From assembly GCA_024743255.1 (NCBI GenBank), contig JANSWY010000037.1, positions 1 through 43,112 on the forward strand: a DNA stretch of 43,112 nt, in the 5' to 3' direction. This stretch comes from a bacterium (lineage in GTDB: Bacteria; Bacteroidota; Bacteroidia; Cytophagales; Cyclobacteriaceae). Shown one piece after another: positions 1-8,100 of this stretch. Below the pieces are notes generated by a model. That model saw only the letters and a program-made list of their open reading frames with translations. It did not search any database and had not been told where the DNA came from. A program made the translations under genes and the position numbers. Each line of letters starts with the position of its first letter. Position 1 is the stretch's first letter.

Positions 1-2106
1 AGAGAAAACCGGGTGCATATTGCTGATCCAAGCTTTTTGAAAATATTTGATTTCAAACTGATTAGAGGGGATTTGTCGACTATTCTAAACGCCAAAGATC
101 AGGTTGTTTTGACAGAATCTGCCGCAAAAAAGTACTTTGGAAAAACCGATGTTGTAGGGGAGAGGTTGGAATTTCACAGCTGGGTTACCAGAACGTTGGA
201 AGTGGTGGGTGTCACAGAGGATGTGCCTCATAACTCACATATCAAATACGACTTCCTGATTTCCTACGAAACATTGAATGATCACACCAGAAATGAAGAA
301 GGTTTTTCCGCATCAGAAACTGCGTGGGGTTGGTATGATTTCAATACCTATGTTTCTCTGAGAGACGGTACAGACCCTACGGAATTTGACAGAAAATTTA
401 AAGAAGCTGTTTATCAGGAAAGAAAAGAGGATTTTGAAAAGTATGATTTCAGATCTGAGTTTCCATTGCAGCCAATTGCTGATATTCACTTGTATTCTAA
501 TCTATTGCAGGAATCTGAGCCGGAAGAGCAAGGTGATGGCCAATCGGTGGCACTGCTTTCGATTATTGCTGTTTTCATTCTCTTGATTGCATGGATCAAT
601 TATATCAACTTGTCAACAGCCAGAGCTTCCAAAAGAGCAAAGGAAGTGGGGATCAGGAAGACAATGGGCGCTTACAGAAAGCAGTTGATTTATCAGTTTT
701 TATCTGAAGCATTTGTGCTAAATTTTATGTCACTGATTCTGGGAATCACAATTGTATTATTGGGTATTAAATACTTTAATCAATTAACCAATTCCTTGTT
801 GAGTGTTAGCTTCTTGATGGATGCAGGATTCTGGTTAACCGGAATTGGAATCTTCGTACTGGGAGTTGTTCTTTCAGGGTTGTATCCGGCATTTGTTCTA
901 TCTGGTTTTAAACCAAGTGAAGTCTTAAAAGGAAAGTTTGCTCAAAGCAATAGAGGAATTATGTTGAGAAAAGTATTGGTTACTTTCCAATTTGCAGCTT
1001 CTATTTCTCTGATAGCAGGAACAATCATTGTATTCCAACAACTCAGGCATATGCATGGAGCTGATCTTGGTTTTGAGCTTGGCGATAAAATGGTTGTGAA
1101 GAATCCATCTATTTTTCAGGTAGACGTTGATTCCCTGAACTTCAACATTGCTAAAAACTTTAAGAATGATTTGGAGAACAATGCTTTTGTTAAGAAGCTG
1201 TCTATTAGTTCTAATGTTCCAGGAGATGAGATCTATTGGACAAACGGAATCAGAAAACAGGAAGACACGAGAGATAAAAACAGAACAACCTACATCATTA
1301 GTATAGATCATAAGTATTTTGACCTCTATAATATAGAGGTAGTCGCTGGAAGTAATTTTCAGGAATTTATGAGGTCCGATTCTACCTCAATCATCGTGAA
1401 TGAAACCCAGGCAAAGGAATTGGGATTCAATAGTCCTGAAGAGGCCGTTCAGAAGAAAGTAAATTTTAGAGGTGAAGTTTTTCAGATTGTGGGTGTTGTG
1501 GAAGATTATCATCAAATGTCTGTGAAGAACAAAGTATCTCCACTGACTTTTGTGCACGAAAGAAATGAGTTTAATTTCCTCACTCTTTCATTAAATACCG
1601 AAAACTATAAGAATGTAATTCAGGACGTGGAGGCTTCTTACTTGGAATTCTTCCCGGGTAATCCTTTTGATTTCTTCTTCCTGGATGACTTCTTCAACAG
1701 GCAATATGTGAATGAAACTACTTTTAGTAAAGTGTTTACTCTGTTTGCAGGTTTTGCCATCATTGTAGCTTGTCTTGGATTGTTTGGTTTGGCTTCATTT
1801 AGTGCAGCACAGAAGACTAAGGAAATTGGAGTAAGGAAAGTATTAGGAGCCAAGGTTGATCAGATCGTGGTATTACTCACAAAGGAATTTGTAATCATCA
1901 TTGCACTTGCAAATCTGATTGCATGGCCAAGTATTTATTTTGTTATGGAAGGATGGTTAAGCGGATTTGCCTCCAGAATCAGCGTTAGCATTTTTGTTCT
2001 GATAGCTTCTGGAATATTAGTATTGATTATTGCACTTGTTACTGTGAGTTTCCAGACTATTAAAACTGCACAGTCTAATCCCGTGAAAGCGTTGCGGTAC
2101 GAATAA
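1..2106 (+). CDS. ABC transporter permease, FtsX/MacB family (5'-truncated by window edge)
   Basis: Integral inner-membrane permease of the MacB/FtsX type that would work with a separate ATPase, usually in export of peptides, antimicrobials or lipoproteins. The frame is open to base 1 (codons R-E-N-R precede the GTG at 13), so the N-terminal helix and start lie outside the window. Seen in order: the end of a MacB periplasmic core domain (about residues 1-150), a first FtsX block with helices from about residue 180 (VALLSIIAVFILLIAWINY) to 320, a second periplasmic domain (about 370-540) and a second FtsX block (576-690). Each FtsX block carries the family signature (AKEVGIRKTMGA; TKEIGVRKVLGA), and the C terminus SNPVKALRYE is typical of Bacteroidota members. 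The two-FtsX layout of about 800 residues fits the family. The substrate cannot be told. The gene is followed by a palindromic repeat rather than another gene of the system. Confidence 0.93.
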   Translation, partial: RENRVHIADPSFLKIFDFKLIRGDLSTILNAKDQVVLTESAAKKYFGKTDVVGERLEFHSWVTRTLEVVGVTEDVPHNSHIKYDFLISYETLNDHTRNEEGFSASETAWGWYDFNTYVSLRDGTDPTEFDRKFKEAVYQERKEDFEKYDFRSEFPLQPIADIHLYSNLLQESEPEEQGDGQSVALLSIIAVFILLIAWINYINLSTARASKRAKEVGIRKTMGAYRKQLIYQFLSEAFVLNFMSLILGITIVLLGIKYFNQLTNSLLSVSFLMDAGFWLTGIGIFVLGVVLSGLYPAFVLSGFKPSEVLKGKFAQSNRGIMLRKVLVTFQFAASISLIAGTIIVFQQLRHMHGADLGFELGDKMVVKNPSIFQVDVDSLNFNIAKNFKNDLENNAFVKKLSISSNVPGDEIYWTNGIRKQEDTRDKNRTTYIISIDHKYFDLYNIEVVAGSNFQEFMRSDSTSIIVNETQAKELGFNSPEEAVQKKVNFRGEVFQIVGVVEDYHQMSVKNKVSPLTFVHERNEFNFLTLSLNTENYKNVIQDVEASYLEFFPGNPFDFFFLDDFFNRQYVNETTFSKVFTLFAGFAIIVACLGLFGLASFSAAQKTKEIGVRKVLGAKVDQIVVLLTKEFVIIIALANLIAWPSIYFVMEGWLSGFASRISVSIFVLIASGILVLIIALVTVSFQTIKTAQSNPVKALRYE

Positions 2107-2127
2107 AAGTATATCGTACTACAAATC

Positions 2128-2258
2128 CGTCATTCCTGACGTAGCGAAGCGAAGATCAGGAATCCCGTGAAGTATTGCACTCATAATAACTGTGAGTGCT
2201 TCACAATTCGGGATTCCGGATATTTCTTTCATTTCATTCTAGAAATTCCGGAATGACG
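2128..2258. repeat. Nested palindromic repeat (REP/BIME-like) after the permease gene
   Basis: Outer 9-bp arms cgtcattcc (2128-2136) and ggaatgacg (2250-2258) are exact inverse complements. Inside them, ggaatcccg (2159-2167) pairs with cgggattcc (2209-2217), with further pairing of tgaag and cactca inside, and cctga/tcagg (2135-2160) makes a small hairpin carrying gtagcgaagc. This is the layout of dispersed intergenic palindromes common in Bacteroidota. It may also act as a transcript end for the permease gene, though no clean U-run follows. Confidence 0.7.
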
Positions 2259-2361
2259 TTCATTCTTTTGTTAAGGTCATCAAAACTCTCCTCACAACCA
2301 ATTCGTTTGACTCCAAACTCGAAAATTCAACTATCTTTACTCCTCCAACTAACACTTTACC

Positions 2362-3249
2362 ATGAGAAAAGCCACACTTATCATACTATTGGCATTGATA
2401 TGTCATTTCTCCAAAGCACAACTTACTGGTCATGTTAACCTCGAGCAACTTGGAATTTCATTTGATATCCCATCTGGATGGTTTGGGCAAGAGGCGGAGG
2501 GAATGATTGTTTTAGGGTCCAACACAACTCCTGGAATAGTGCTGCTAACCACTCACAATTACTCTAAACAACAATTGATCACTGAAGCTAAAAAAGGAAT
2601 CCAGGAGCAGGGAACGAATATGAACCTTGTTGGAAGTCTTGAAATGTTGGGGACCAATGGAGTTGGTGGAAAGTTTAGTGGGACCATGGAATATGAATCA
2701 AGCTCCGCGTATATCATCGGTATTGCCAATCCCTATGAAGGACCGGGTGTCACCATTATGGCTGCAACATTGCAAAATATGTATAGTGACGAACACACGA
2801 AAGTCTGCAAGACTATTTACCAGTCGGTGAAATTTAAGAAAATTGATAAGTCTGCTGAATTGGCCGAGTGGAAGAAATGGTTATCCAATGTGAGGCTCAC
2901 TTACATGGACTCATATTATTCATCGGATTATTCTGCGGGAGGTGTTTCGGGAGGATATAGTACAGAAAGAAAAATTGATCTTTGTTCGAAAGGATATTTT
3001 AACTACGGTAGCAGCAGTGATATGTCTGTTAGTGGTTCAGGTGTTTCTGGATACAATTCTGGGAGTAATTCCGGGCAAGGATCTTGGAACATTGTGATTG
3101 GCGCCACTGGTTCAGCAACTTTGATATTGAATTTTCACAATGGAGAAGAATACACCTATACTTTGGAATACTCTGATGAGAAATTGTATCTGAATGGAGA
3201 TAGATATTTTAGAACCACAGAAGGGGAGTATGCGCCTAATTGTTATTAG
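2362..3249 (+). CDS. Secreted protein with PsbP/DcrB-like and lipocalin-like parts, unknown function
   Basis: I do not recognise a named family. A clear signal peptide (MRKATLIILLALICHFSKAQ) sends the 295-aa product out of the cytoplasm. Residues about 25-155 form a compact alternating domain beginning with a short amphipathic stretch (LGISFDIPSGWFG), reminiscent of the PsbP/DcrB fold. A Ser/Gly-rich stretch follows (about 185-235, with many SGS/GYNSG turns). The last 60 residues (GSWNIVIGATGSATLILNF ... LYLNGDRYFR) look like a small antiparallel barrel similar to lipocalin-like domains. The ATG at 2362 was chosen because the signal peptide starts there. The gene ends 5 nt before the cupin start and may be cotranscribed with it. 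The fold assignments are guesses from pattern, not established. Confidence 0.8.
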   Translation: MRKATLIILLALICHFSKAQLTGHVNLEQLGISFDIPSGWFGQEAEGMIVLGSNTTPGIVLLTTHNYSKQQLITEAKKGIQEQGTNMNLVGSLEMLGTNGVGGKFSGTMEYESSSAYIIGIANPYEGPGVTIMAATLQNMYSDEHTKVCKTIYQSVKFKKIDKSAELAEWKKWLSNVRLTYMDSYYSSDYSAGGVSGGYSTERKIDLCSKGYFNYGSSSDMSVSGSGVSGYNSGSNSGQGSWNIVIGATGSATLILNFHNGEEYTYTLEYSDEKLYLNGDRYFRTTEGEYAPNCY

Positions 3250-3254
3250 TGATT

Positions 3255-3710
3255 ATGAAACCAATACATTCAAAAAACTCAGAACTTGAAACGATGGTAT
3301 TTCCAAATGCCATCACATTAAAATTCATTTTATCAGGTAAGGATACCAATGGTTCTCATTCAATTTTTGAAGATATCTTAGAACCAAATGTTGGTCCGCC
3401 AAGACATATTCATCATGAGCAGGATGAGACTTTCTTCTTTCTGGAAGGTGAATTTGATGTAGAACTGGAAGGGAAACTTTATCATATGAAGCCTGGAGAT
3501 GTGGCCTTCATACCAAGGGGAACAGTCCACGCTTTTAAGAATGTCGGTTCCAAACCAGGTAGGTTAAGGTATGTTTTTTCTCCTGCCCTCAATATAGAAG
3601 ACATGTTTCGGGAATTCTATGCTGCAATGGAAACAGACGAGTTTAATGGAGAAAGAATGACCGAAATTGCTAAGAATTATGGCCAGGAGATTGTAGGTCC
3701 TCCCTTGTAG
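3255..3710 (+). CDS. Cupin-domain protein
   Basis: Single-domain cupin of about 151 aa, a small beta-barrel that usually binds a metal and either acts as a dioxygenase, isomerase or sensor. Cupin motif 1 is at about residues 49-62 (PRHIHHEQDETFFFLEG), giving the HxH...E metal ligands; motif 2 is an exact match to G(X)5PxG(X)2H(X)3N at about 81-96 (GDVAFIPRGTVHAFKN). All four expected ligands (two His, Glu, His) are present, so metal binding is likely. I place the start at the ATG at 3255 rather than the upstream TTG at 3240, which would overlap the previous gene. The substrate is unknown. The product may be quercetinase-like or a small-molecule binder. It converges on the cyclase gene with only 14 nt between stops. 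Confidence 0.9.
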   Translation: MKPIHSKNSELETMVFPNAITLKFILSGKDTNGSHSIFEDILEPNVGPPRHIHHEQDETFFFLEGEFDVELEGKLYHMKPGDVAFIPRGTVHAFKNVGSKPGRLRYVFSPALNIEDMFREFYAAMETDEFNGERMTEIAKNYGQEIVGPPL

Positions 3711-3724
3711 TGGCTTGCTCGCTG

Positions 3725-4768
3725 TTAGGAATCTACAGAATGCAATACAACTTCTTCTTTTTTACCACGAAGAGATATTTGACCCATTTGTTTGACGTGA
3801 AATAATTGATCTGGGATGAGCTCTTTAATGTCATTTGAAATCAATAACCCAACTCCATACTCATTACATTTCCCCTGTATCCTTGCAGTTGTGTTCATGG
3901 CATCTCCATGATAAGCTATTTCTCTTTTATATCTACCAATCTCAGTTACCATAACTGGTCCACAGTGTAATCCAGCTTTGAAAAACGGCTGCACACCATA
4001 CTTATCCAGATAGTACTCTTTTTTAGAATCCAATTGCTGCATAAACCTAAAATATGTTCTAATGCAATTTTCATTCTTCAACCCATTCTTAAGATTCCAT
4101 GTCAGAACCGCTTCGTCTCCCACGTATTGATAAATCTCTGCTTCATTTTCCGCAACCACGGAAAGGTCATTGAAACAATCCTGAATAAACAGGCTGTATG
4201 TGTTATGACCTAATTGCTCCGCAAGCTGTGTAGATGATTGTAAATCCAAAAACATAAATATTCTATTTTCTTCACGAGGCGTGTAGAATTTTCCCAGCAA
4301 AAACTTGCTAAGATTTCCTTCCCCAAGCATCATGCTAATTTGTCGGAGGACATTGAGAAAGAAATCTACCGTGATGACGTAGATGGTGATTGCTCCACTT
4401 CCTTTGTCAAAAGCAAAAGTCATGATATCAACTTTCTGCCCGAACAATGTGCCATAAATCACATATGCTACAAGCACCATAACTGCGACAAAGAGCACTG
4501 CATAAATCAATCGTAAAAAAAGGAAATGTCTGATTGAGATCTTTCTGTAAACACGCTCTTCAATATAAACCTGGACTATTCCAGATATCAAACCAATAGA
4601 AGGACCCAACAATGAAGAAATCATTAGACTAGATAAGAAGTCAAATTTCAGTTCACCCAATTCTTCAGTACCAACCCCTCTCACTACACTCAGGTAAAGA
4701 AACGACAAGGTCCACCCGACCATGTAGAATCGGATTATTTTCCATCTTCTTAGTTGATTGGATTTCAT
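3725..4768 (-). CDS. Membrane-bound class III adenylate/guanylate cyclase
   Basis: Predicted to make cyclic nucleotide from NTP at the cytoplasmic face of the inner membrane. Four hydrophobic helices cover about residues 15-30, 44-66, 84-104 and 122-140. The catalytic domain follows from about 168 to 342. Metal-binding aspartates are in place: D175 in FMFLDLQSST and D218 in YVGDEAVLTW. The transition-state pair is N292 and R296 in GDAMNTTARIQ. The block FKAGLHCGPVMVTEIG matches the class III dimer motif. The base specificity is not certain. The length (347 aa) suits the MASE-like membrane plus CYC arrangement. The ATG at 4768 fits well. No cyclic-nucleotide receptor is visible nearby. The gene faces the cupin gene and is separated from rtcB by an AT-rich spacer. 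Confidence 0.9.
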   Translation of the reverse strand: MKSNQLRRWKIIRFYMVGWTLSFLYLSVVRGVGTEELGELKFDFLSSLMISSLLGPSIGLISGIVQVYIEERVYRKISIRHFLFLRLIYAVLFVAVMVLVAYVIYGTLFGQKVDIMTFAFDKGSGAITIYVITVDFFLNVLRQISMMLGEGNLSKFLLGKFYTPREENRIFMFLDLQSSTQLAEQLGHNTYSLFIQDCFNDLSVVAENEAEIYQYVGDEAVLTWNLKNGLKNENCIRTYFRFMQQLDSKKEYYLDKYGVQPFFKAGLHCGPVMVTEIGRYKREIAYHGDAMNTTARIQGKCNEYGVGLLISNDIKELIPDQLFHVKQMGQISLRGKKEEVVLHSVDS

Positions 4769-4913
4769 TGAGTCATTTTTAATATTCTCGGACTTTGAAA
4801 CATTATGTCTAGTAAATATAGTAACTCAATATTTGGGATATTATAATGAATTTGAAAGTCACGGAAAAAGGTCACAGACGAATCTGTAACCTAATTTTCT
4901 ATTATATACTGTG

Positions 4914-4939
4914 TAGGCCGAAGCTTCAGCGAAGGCCTA
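4914..4939. repeat. Hairpin overlapping the rtcB stop codon
   Basis: Arms taggcc (4914-4919) and ggccta (4934-4939) are exact inverse complements around a gaagcttcagcgaa loop that can itself pair partly. The stop codon of rtcB lies inside the distal arm. No U-run follows on the minus strand, so it is more likely a dispersed palindrome or RNA-stabilising 3' hairpin than a full intrinsic terminator. Confidence 0.5.
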
Positions 4940-6358
4940 ATCCACTTCACCAAACTTAGGATCACCACACATTCTCACGACCTTTGGCATGAAAGTTCCC
5001 ACAACTTCCACAAGATCAGTCTGATGAGCCATCACCTGATGAATATCCTTATAAACCATTGGAGCTTCATCTAATCCTGAGCCAATCACCTCGACACCTT
5101 TTTCTTTTAAGTGTTGAGTAACATCACTCTTTGTTAGTAGCTCCTTGGCTTTTCTTCTTGAAAGCACTCTGCCAGCTCCGTGTGAGGCAGAATTCAGTGA
5201 AGCTATTTCACCTTTTCCTCTCACTATAAAACCTGGTGAAGTCATAGATCCAGGAATAATTCCCAGAACACCTTCCCCAGCAGGAGTGGCACCTTTTCTA
5301 TGAACAATGATTTCATTACCATCTCCATCTTTTTCCTTCCACGCGAAATTATGGTGGTTCTCAATCATTGCGAGGTGTCTTTCTCCAAGAGATTTGGCAA
5401 TTCTCGCATGAATCTGATGATGACAAGCAGATGCATAATCGCCAGCCAAATTCATGGCAAGCCAATATTCCATTCCATCTTCGTCATTCAAATCCAGCCA
5501 GGCAAGATGCTTAGCTTCGCTAGGTAGCTTACACTTGTCCATTGCCAACCTTGTATAATGTCTTGCCACATTAGCTCCAAGACCTCTGGAACCTGAGTGA
5601 GACAGCACTGATAAATACTTACCAATCGGTAGATCCCATTCGTTTTCTTTGTCCATGATCTCCACGGTTCCAAATTCTACGAAGTGATTTCCACCACCTG
5701 AAGAACCAATCTGAGCATATGCTCTGTCCTTCAATGATTTCAGAATATTGATCTCTCCAAATTCCGGTCTGTCCAATACATCGTGACCGATTGGTCTTTG
5801 GAAAGACTCATTTCCAAACTTTGTGTTTTCTACAAGGATCTTATGAAAATCGAACTTCTTGTTGCTTCCAAATTCAGCCGGGATATCGTACAATGTCAAA
5901 CACATTCTACATCCGATATCCACACCTACTCCATAAGGAATCACTGCATTTTCTGTGGCCAAAACACCACCAATTGGAAGCCCATAGCCATGATGAGCAT
6001 CAGGCATCAAAGCACCAGCTTTTGCAACAGGTAACTTCATTGCAATTTCCATTTGATTAACAGCGCCTTGCTCTATTCCTTCTCCACCATAAATCTGATA
6101 TGGAATTCTGTTTCTGTTCAGCTCAAGAGTCTCATTGTGATCCCTTTTAATGATCAGGCTTTTGGCAATAGGAGCCAGGGTAGCATGTTTTAGGTACAAT
6201 GCAGGTTCTGATGCTACTCGCTTGAGTAGATCTTGCTTATGTAATTTGCTTTTTCCTCTAAAGTGCTGTTCCATCACCTTAATGGCAATGCCAATCACTT
6301 TACCTTCCGGGTAACCGAGTTTTCTTAACTCCTTCCCGGTTAATTTATTTGAAGCCAT
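4937..6358 (-). CDS. rtcB: RtcB RNA ligase (tRNA-splicing/RNA-repair ligase)
   Basis: GTP- and Mn2+-dependent ligase that joins 2',3'-cyclic phosphate (3'-phosphate) ends to 5'-OH ends, the ends left by anticodon nucleases and tRNA-splicing endonucleases. At 473 aa it is nearer archaeal length than the 408 aa of E. coli. The active site is complete: C150 in GVDIGCRM, H225 in GSSGGGNHFVEFG, H254 in VLSHSGSRGLG, the His pair at 335-336 in IENHHNFAW, and the guanylate-accepting His at 393 in SLNSASHGAGR. Block DAHHGYGLPIGGV (120-132) and the C-terminal AHQTDLVEVVGTFMPKVVRM are also canonical. No RtcA, RtcR, archease or PrfH is next to it. Instead it is the last gene of a minus-strand run starting with a tRNA array, slipin, an unknown basic protein, a TPR protein and the 320-aa gene, whose stop lies 10 nt upstream of this start. 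That context points to tRNA repair rather than generic RNA processing. Confidence 0.97.
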   Translation of the reverse strand: MASNKLTGKELRKLGYPEGKVIGIAIKVMEQHFRGKSKLHKQDLLKRVASEPALYLKHATLAPIAKSLIIKRDHNETLELNRNRIPYQIYGGEGIEQGAVNQMEIAMKLPVAKAGALMPDAHHGYGLPIGGVLATENAVIPYGVGVDIGCRMCLTLYDIPAEFGSNKKFDFHKILVENTKFGNESFQRPIGHDVLDRPEFGEINILKSLKDRAYAQIGSSGGGNHFVEFGTVEIMDKENEWDLPIGKYLSVLSHSGSRGLGANVARHYTRLAMDKCKLPSEAKHLAWLDLNDEDGMEYWLAMNLAGDYASACHHQIHARIAKSLGERHLAMIENHHNFAWKEKDGDGNEIIVHRKGATPAGEGVLGIIPGSMTSPGFIVRGKGEIASLNSASHGAGRVLSRRKAKELLTKSDVTQHLKEKGVEVIGSGLDEAPMVYKDIHQVMAHQTDLVEVVGTFMPKVVRMCGDPKFGEVD

Positions 6359-6368
6359 TGTTAGTTAC

Positions 6369-7331
6369 TTATAAAGTTAACAAATACCATGAGAGCCCTT
6401 TCTTCTTCAACTTTTTCTTTAGCAATGATTCTTTTTTTAACATTGCCGGGGGCTCATCTGTGGTTTTAAATCCAAACTTTTTTGGTAGTTTGGTATACAG
6501 AGACTTAGGTGGTCTGTCGTCATATTCATCAAGCCCTTTCATATAATTTCCGGTCTCAAAAGTGTTGTAATAAACCGTTTTACAACCCAATTCATGGACA
6601 GAAAAGTGAATGGCCAGATTGAGAACAGCCTCATCCCAAAGAGCGACGTATTTCTTCAAAGACTCTTCGTAATACCGACTAATGGTAGTAGCTCTGTTTT
6701 CGCTCATAAGGTTTCTAAGCTGATTTTGGCTTAGATTTTTCCCCTCAACAAGACGATATTTAGCGGAGTTCCAGTCTTCTTTTGCTTCTCGCAACCAATC
6801 TGTTTGAATCTCTTCTATTAGAACTGCACCATCATTCAGATCAATATCCAATCTGGCCCATGCCATAGTCAATGCACCCTTTTCTTTCACTGGGTGATAG
6901 TTATTGACATAAGGATGGTATGTTCCAGGTCTGATCAGATCTGAATAAGAACAATTATGAGACTCATCAAAATTCAATTGCAAGACCAGGTTCAGTCCGG
7001 ATCTTGAAGTTTGATACCATTCGTCTTTGTGTCTTTTGAAGTATTCTCCCCATTTACCCAATGTATAATTGAAGTAGATATCCTTGGTGTTGTACACATT
7101 TTTGAAAAATGCATGATCCACCTTTTTATTGCCAGCTTTTGAAAGTCTCTGTTTAACGGCCTCCTTATTGGTAAGGAAACCCAACTCTGACTTCTTCAAA
7201 GAAGCAATCGACATCTCATTCTTCAGACCCATTGATAGCAAATCAAGAGCATACTTATCCTTAAAGTATCTGTATGTTTTTTTGTCAGTTTCCAATGTCG
7301 CCATCAGAAACTCCATTTCTGAAGGTGTCAT
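6369..7331 (-). CDS. Uncharacterised protein with EEIQTDW motif, RtcB operon
   Basis: I know no named function. The 320-aa soluble protein is placed 10 nt upstream of rtcB, so the two are surely cotranscribed. Visible features: an N-terminal helical part (1-75), then a mixed region containing ALTMAWARLDIDLNDGAV followed by LIEEIQTDWLREAK (about 171-184), and later WDEAVLNLAIHFSVHELGCKTVYYNTFETG (split here for reference at about 233-262), closing with a Lys-rich tail. The EEIQ(S/T)DW signature followed some 60 residues later by a W-x-x-x-x-L-x-x-A-I helix and a Tyr/Gly-rich strand resembles a domain I associate with large polyvalent proteins of phages and conjugative elements. That resemblance is from memory and should be tested by profile search. 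There are no signal peptide or membrane helices, so it probably acts in the cytoplasm with RtcB or on its RNA substrates. Confidence 0.85.
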   Translation of the reverse strand: MTPSEMEFLMATLETDKKTYRYFKDKYALDLLSMGLKNEMSIASLKKSELGFLTNKEAVKQRLSKAGNKKVDHAFFKNVYNTKDIYFNYTLGKWGEYFKRHKDEWYQTSRSGLNLVLQLNFDESHNCSYSDLIRPGTYHPYVNNYHPVKEKGALTMAWARLDIDLNDGAVLIEEIQTDWLREAKEDWNSAKYRLVEGKNLSQNQLRNLMSENRATTISRYYEESLKKYVALWDEAVLNLAIHFSVHELGCKTVYYNTFETGNYMKGLDEYDDRPPKSLYTKLPKKFGFKTTDEPPAMLKKESLLKKKLKKKGLSWYLLTL

Positions 7332-7348
7332 AACCGTACAGGATTAAG

Positions 7349-7545
7349 TGTTAAAAATTCATTTTAATGCCTCTCCTGGATGGGTTACCCTTCAGCAGAG
7401 GACTAAGTCATCCCGCCACCCAAACAATCAGAGCGGCGTTCTGAAGATTCTAATTGACTTATTCTCATTTTGATATTTGTTATTGATATTCGTTAACTAA
7501 TAAGTTGAATCTGTTTAAGGTAAAGGGGGATTTCTCCCCCAATAC
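7349..7545 (-). other. Structured gap inside the RtcB operon, with a weak terminator-like hairpin
   Basis: About 200 nt between the TPR gene and the 320-aa gene with no ORF. On the minus strand, a 6-bp hairpin (ggggga/tccccc, 7525-7540) lies just after the TPR stop, followed by uuuacc, a weak terminator. Further on, cttcag and ctgaag (7391-7396 and 7441-7446) close a region that contains gccgc/gtggc and ggac/gtcc-type pairings, plus the palindrome gggttaccc at 7382-7390. It could be an embedded RNA element or a leader for the last two genes. I recognise no riboswitch class. Confidence 0.4.
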
Positions 7546-8046
7546 TCACCTAAACAACACCAACCATTTTTTATCTCGGCATCTCCTGATGCTATCTTTC
7601 AACACAGTAATTTCCTGAGTGTCCATACTCCATTTGATTCCTCTTTTGTAGAGCTTTATCGCTTGTCGGTAATCACCATGAACCTCTGCGTTTTTACCAA
7701 GCTCATCATAGATGAATGCATTGGAAATAGCAGGAATGGTCTTGGCTTTTTCCAGTAGTTCGATGTGCTCATCAAATCTTTTGGAATCAAATAAAAGTCC
7801 TGTCATATGTTTATAAGGAGCGCTATAAAAAGGAGCATATTTCAATGCTAGTTTTAAGTGATCCTCAGCTTTATTAAAATCGTGAAAATGATATAGGTAT
7901 AGCCAACCAAGATGGTTGTGAGCTTTACCATATGTAGGTTCCTCTGCCAGAGCATCAACCAGGATATCTCTACCTCTCAGGTAATCCTGATCTTCAAAAG
8001 CCTTCTCCGCATCAAGAACGTACTGTTCTAAAACTTCCATTGTCAT
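7546..8046 (-). CDS. TPR-repeat protein, RtcB operon
   Basis: Small soluble helical-repeat protein of about 166 aa, expected to be a protein-protein scaffold. At least three tetratricopeptide-like helix pairs can be read: one at YGKAHNHLGWLYLYHFHDFNKAEDHL (with the W/G/Y/A positions of the TPR), one at YSAPYKHMTGLLFDSKRFDEH, and one at NAFIYDELGKNAEVHGDYRQAIKLY. The start is taken at the ATG at 8046 (M-T-M-E-V-L-E-Q). A longer GTG-initiated version from 8097 would begin inside a C-rich repeat and adds residues that look non-coding. It sits 54 nt after the basic protein gene and 214 nt before the 320-aa gene. It may link the slipin platform to the ligase, but that is inference. Confidence 0.85.
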   Translation of the reverse strand: MTMEVLEQYVLDAEKAFEDQDYLRGRDILVDALAEEPTYGKAHNHLGWLYLYHFHDFNKAEDHLKLALKYAPFYSAPYKHMTGLLFDSKRFDEHIELLEKAKTIPAISNAFIYDELGKNAEVHGDYRQAIKLYKRGIKWSMDTQEITVLKDSIRRCRDKKWLVLFR

Positions 8047-8100
8047 AGCTTTTAGAATTAAATTCAATTTTAAACCTGGAACCTTTCCAAGCTGCACTTA

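Noticed and set aside
7391-7446. Known riboswitch (T-box, TPP, SAM, cobalamin) in the operon gap
   Set aside because: No consensus core of any of these classes could be found; only generic stems.
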